Positions 62,149-64,000 of a stretch of DNA of 64,000 nt are shown piece by piece. The translations under genes and the position numbers were made by a program. Below the pieces are notes generated by a model. That model was not told the DNA's origin. It saw only the letters and a program-made list of their open reading frames with translations, and did no database searches. Within the stretch, counting starts at the first letter, position 1, and every line of letters begins with the position of its first letter. The stretch comes from Larkinella insperata (GTDB lineage Bacteria; Bacteroidota; Bacteroidia; Cytophagales; Spirosomataceae), in contig NZ_CP110973.1 in assembly GCF_026248825.1 (NCBI RefSeq), positions 6,500,944 through 6,564,943 of the forward strand. The letters are read 5' to 3'.

Positions 62149-62952
62149 TTATCTTAGTGCAGTACGTGATAGAATAAGCGCTATAATGGATAATGAACTT
62201 AAAACCAGGGGTATTAATTGGGATGTACGGTCAGCACTTGCCAATCTTACTTTGCCAGGTTCCACATAAACGATATCGTTTGGTCGTAGATAAAAGTAAG
62301 GAGACAGAAAGACATCGCGTTTGGTTAAATCAACCCGGTTGAATGTGCGCTGACCATTTTCTTCTCGAATAACCAATACGTTGTTTCGTTTTCCGTAAAT
62401 TGTTATATCACCCGCCATACCCAAGGCAGCCGGCAAAGTAACCTGTTCGTTTAGAATAGAAAAAAGAGCTGGCCGAGCAACTTCACCCGTTACTGAAATC
62501 TGAAAATTCGTATTACGAACATTCACAACAGGTTCCTTTAAATACTCTAATAGCTTTTGTCGGATTTGTGTAGCCGCCTGTGTGTTGGTTAACCCCTGCA
62601 CTTTTATTTTCCCAACGATTGGTAGTTCAATTTGACCTTCTTCATCGACCGTGTAGCCAGGGGTATATGGTTGTGTAGTTGTTGATCCAGGCTGAGCTCC
62701 TCCCATCGCTGAAATAGTAGCATAAGGATTAAAAAGTGCGGTTGCCTCCGCACTTAAACTACTTACTTGCACAGATAACACATCCCCAGCCTTAATTTTC
62801 GGTATGTAGCGGGCTGTAGCCACAATGGTGTCCTTATCCGTTAACTCTTTCTGATACAGCACTAACTCTTTACTGGAAATACAACTTCCCAGACTCAAAA
62901 TTAAGCCAATAAAGCAATACCCAAACCAAGAATGACGTAAACGTAAATTCAT
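62149..62952 (-). CDS. Wza-like polysaccharide export lipoprotein
   Basis: The frame opens at a TTG (62979) with ATGs at 62970 and 62952. The last gives a proper lipoprotein signal (LRHSWFGYCFIGLILSLGSC) and about 267 aa, so it is chosen. The poly-export domain appears as ARYIPKIKAGDVLSVQVSSL, followed by SLBB-type segments (YTVDEEGQIELPIVGKIKVQ, KEPVVNVRNTNFQISVTGE, FYLRPNDIVYVEPGKV). A C-terminal hydrophobic helix (LIPLVLSSLSIIALILS) is present. Such proteins form the outer-membrane exit channel of Wzx/Wzy-type EPS. It is the first gene of the operon; 88 bp above the TTG stands a perfect 40-bp palindrome. Confidence 0.9.
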   Translation of the reverse strand: MNLRLRHSWFGYCFIGLILSLGSCISSKELVLYQKELTDKDTIVATARYIPKIKAGDVLSVQVSSLSAEATALFNPYATISAMGGAQPGSTTTQPYTPGYTVDEEGQIELPIVGKIKVQGLTNTQAATQIRQKLLEYLKEPVVNVRNTNFQISVTGEVARPALFSILNEQVTLPAALGMAGDITIYGKRNNVLVIREENGQRTFNRVDLTKRDVFLSPYFYLRPNDIVYVEPGKVRLASADRTSQLIPLVLSSLSIIALILSRTALR

Positions 62953-62979
62953 ATTCAACACTTTAAACATTACATTCAA

Positions 62980-64000
62980 ACAATTGCGGCTAGTTCTGCG
63001 GCCAATTTTAGATGATGAAACAAGTTTGATGCATCAATCCAACACCTTTATGTGGAGATGATCTGACCATTCATCAGTAGCCATACGTATGGCTACTGAT
63101 GAATGGCAGCGAGTCTAGGAGAACGTTTTCAAAGTTTTTGTTTAAGTTACGGTTAAACATATACGTTAATTAGGAATTATCTACCAAATAAATAGATCAA
63201 ATTTAGTTGATAATCACCTAGTGCTTAAGCTACTCAAAACTCTTCATCTTTTTTTATATGCACTTAAAAATGCTTCCTAGTATTTGCTAGCCTTCATCCG
63301 CTGGGTTAATTACTTTTATTAAAATCCGTTGTCTGGCTTAAGCCAGTTTACTTAATATACGAATATACAACACTATACGGATGAGCTCTAGTGATTTTTA
63401 TTTTTTCAACTTGCCACTTACTCCTAGTACAGGCGCTTATTCTAAAAATACTTCTTTGATTTATAACCCATAGCTTATTATAGTTATATAAATAAACAAT
63501 AAAATCTCTTAAACTATTCATGTCAACTTTCTGATCTAGAACTAACTAGCAAACATTGTCACTTTCCATCCCGTTCAACAGCAAGTCGAAATAAAAAATA
63601 CTCAAGTTTTTATTTTAATAGTAAAATTTACAAGTTCTCTAATTTATTATTCTACGAAAAACGCACACTTAAGCATACTAACTCATCGATTGATAGCTTA
63701 AAAATATGAAAACTTACTTTTTTAACCTAATGTCAATAAGAAAGCACTAACACCTATAATTCAAAGAATAAATATTGAATCCGGCAAATTATTAATCACC
63801 TCAGATATTTTTAGTTTGATTAATAAAAAATACATTTTTTTTCGCTAAAAAAATTTATATCTAAGCTTAAAGTGAGTAGTTTTACACATCCTCGCTTATT
63901 GATAAACAAACATAAAAGAAATTCTCAAAAAGAACTAAATGTTGTCAATTAAATTAGCTAAGCGTTGATGAATATACCTTCAAAAAGTTGAACTATACCA
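62980..64000. other. AT-rich non-coding region upstream of the EPS operon
   Basis: About 1 kb with no credible ORF on either strand, running off the window. Apart from the palindrome at 63067-63106 it is low-GC and rich in T/A runs. It must contain the EPS promoter; a loose -7-like TAAAATTG occurs on the minus strand near 63003-63010, but the match is not exact and no -33 partner is at the right distance. Confidence 0.45.
63067..63106. promoter_or_regulatory. Perfect 40-bp palindrome upstream of the EPS operon
   Basis: Positions 63067-63086 and 63087-63106 are exact reverse complements with no spacer; the centre is CCATACGTATGG. Neither strand has a T-run after it, so it is not a standard terminator. 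It lies in the likely 5' untranslated or promoter region of the wza-like gene and could be an operator, a cruciform or an RNA hairpin controlling the operon. Confidence 0.7.

Noticed and set aside
63001..63060. Possible EPS promoter (TAAAATTG with upstream TTG)
   Set aside because: The -7 box deviates from TAnnTTTG and the TTG spacing (about 24 bp or 10 bp) is outside the usual range; not listed as a promoter.

Overview
The window looks like a chromosomal stretch from a Cytophagales-type Bacteroidota, probably close to Spirosoma or Larkinella. This is inferred from type IX secretion (T9SS) C-terminal sorting domains on several secreted proteins, malectin/Ig/Kelch mega-proteins, Bacteroidota-style -7 boxes (TAnnTTTG), a NamZ-type muramidase, and a GC-rich core interrupted by long AT-rich intergenic gaps. 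I see no rRNA, tRNA, CRISPR array, transposase or phage gene.

0-16 kb is mostly core and housekeeping. A penicillin-acylase-family gene is cut by the left edge. It is followed by a secreted alpha/beta hydrolase, a pair of tiny very acidic proteins, guaA, a T9SS-exported sialate-O-acetylesterase-like protein, a NamZ-family lipoprotein, an FtsX/LolC-type permease, an SGNH lipoprotein, a three-PAS hybrid histidine kinase with REC and HPt domains, a small secreted protein, a second alpha/beta hydrolase, and a short-chain dehydrogenase with a membrane-anchored tail.

16-39 kb holds two related surface mega-proteins read on the minus strand (1624 aa and about 4471 aa). Both combine Ig/cadherin-like domains, a Kelch propeller, a recurrent 'SLMNA' module and a T9SS sorting domain. 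The larger also has a sugar-dehydrogenase-like N-terminus and seven malectin domains, with long internal DNA repeats of near-complete identity. It has no ATG start and no visible signal peptide. Between the two lies a small island: an AraC-family regulator, an SDR oxidoreductase and a 93-aa membrane protein. Copies of the 14-mer TTGATnCTTGCAAA sit at the regulator's own promoter, as a 21-bp-spaced tandem before the SDR promoter, and (12 bases of it) in the gap upstream of the 1624-aa gene.

39.6-63 kb is one long co-directional exopolysaccharide (EPS) locus of Wzx/Wzy type, read on the minus strand. It encodes Wza-like export, a Wzc-like BY-kinase, an initiating phosphoglycosyltransferase, flippase, polymerase, eight glycosyltransferases, a WcaF-like acetyltransferase, an SGNH protein, and nucleotide-sugar enzymes: Ugd plus a UDP-GlcA epimerase, and Gmd plus Fcl. 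The gene set predicts an acidic, fucose-containing polymer of colanic-acid type. The locus is headed by about 1 kb of AT-rich non-coding DNA with a perfect 40-bp palindrome, and ends at a perfect 36-bp palindromic terminator. One of its glycosyltransferases is fused to a VanZ-like membrane domain.

Working interpretation (inference): the window encodes an extracellular-matrix system, with EPS made by the right half and carbohydrate-binding surface mega-proteins in the middle. Functional calls rest on motifs read by eye; no database search was run.
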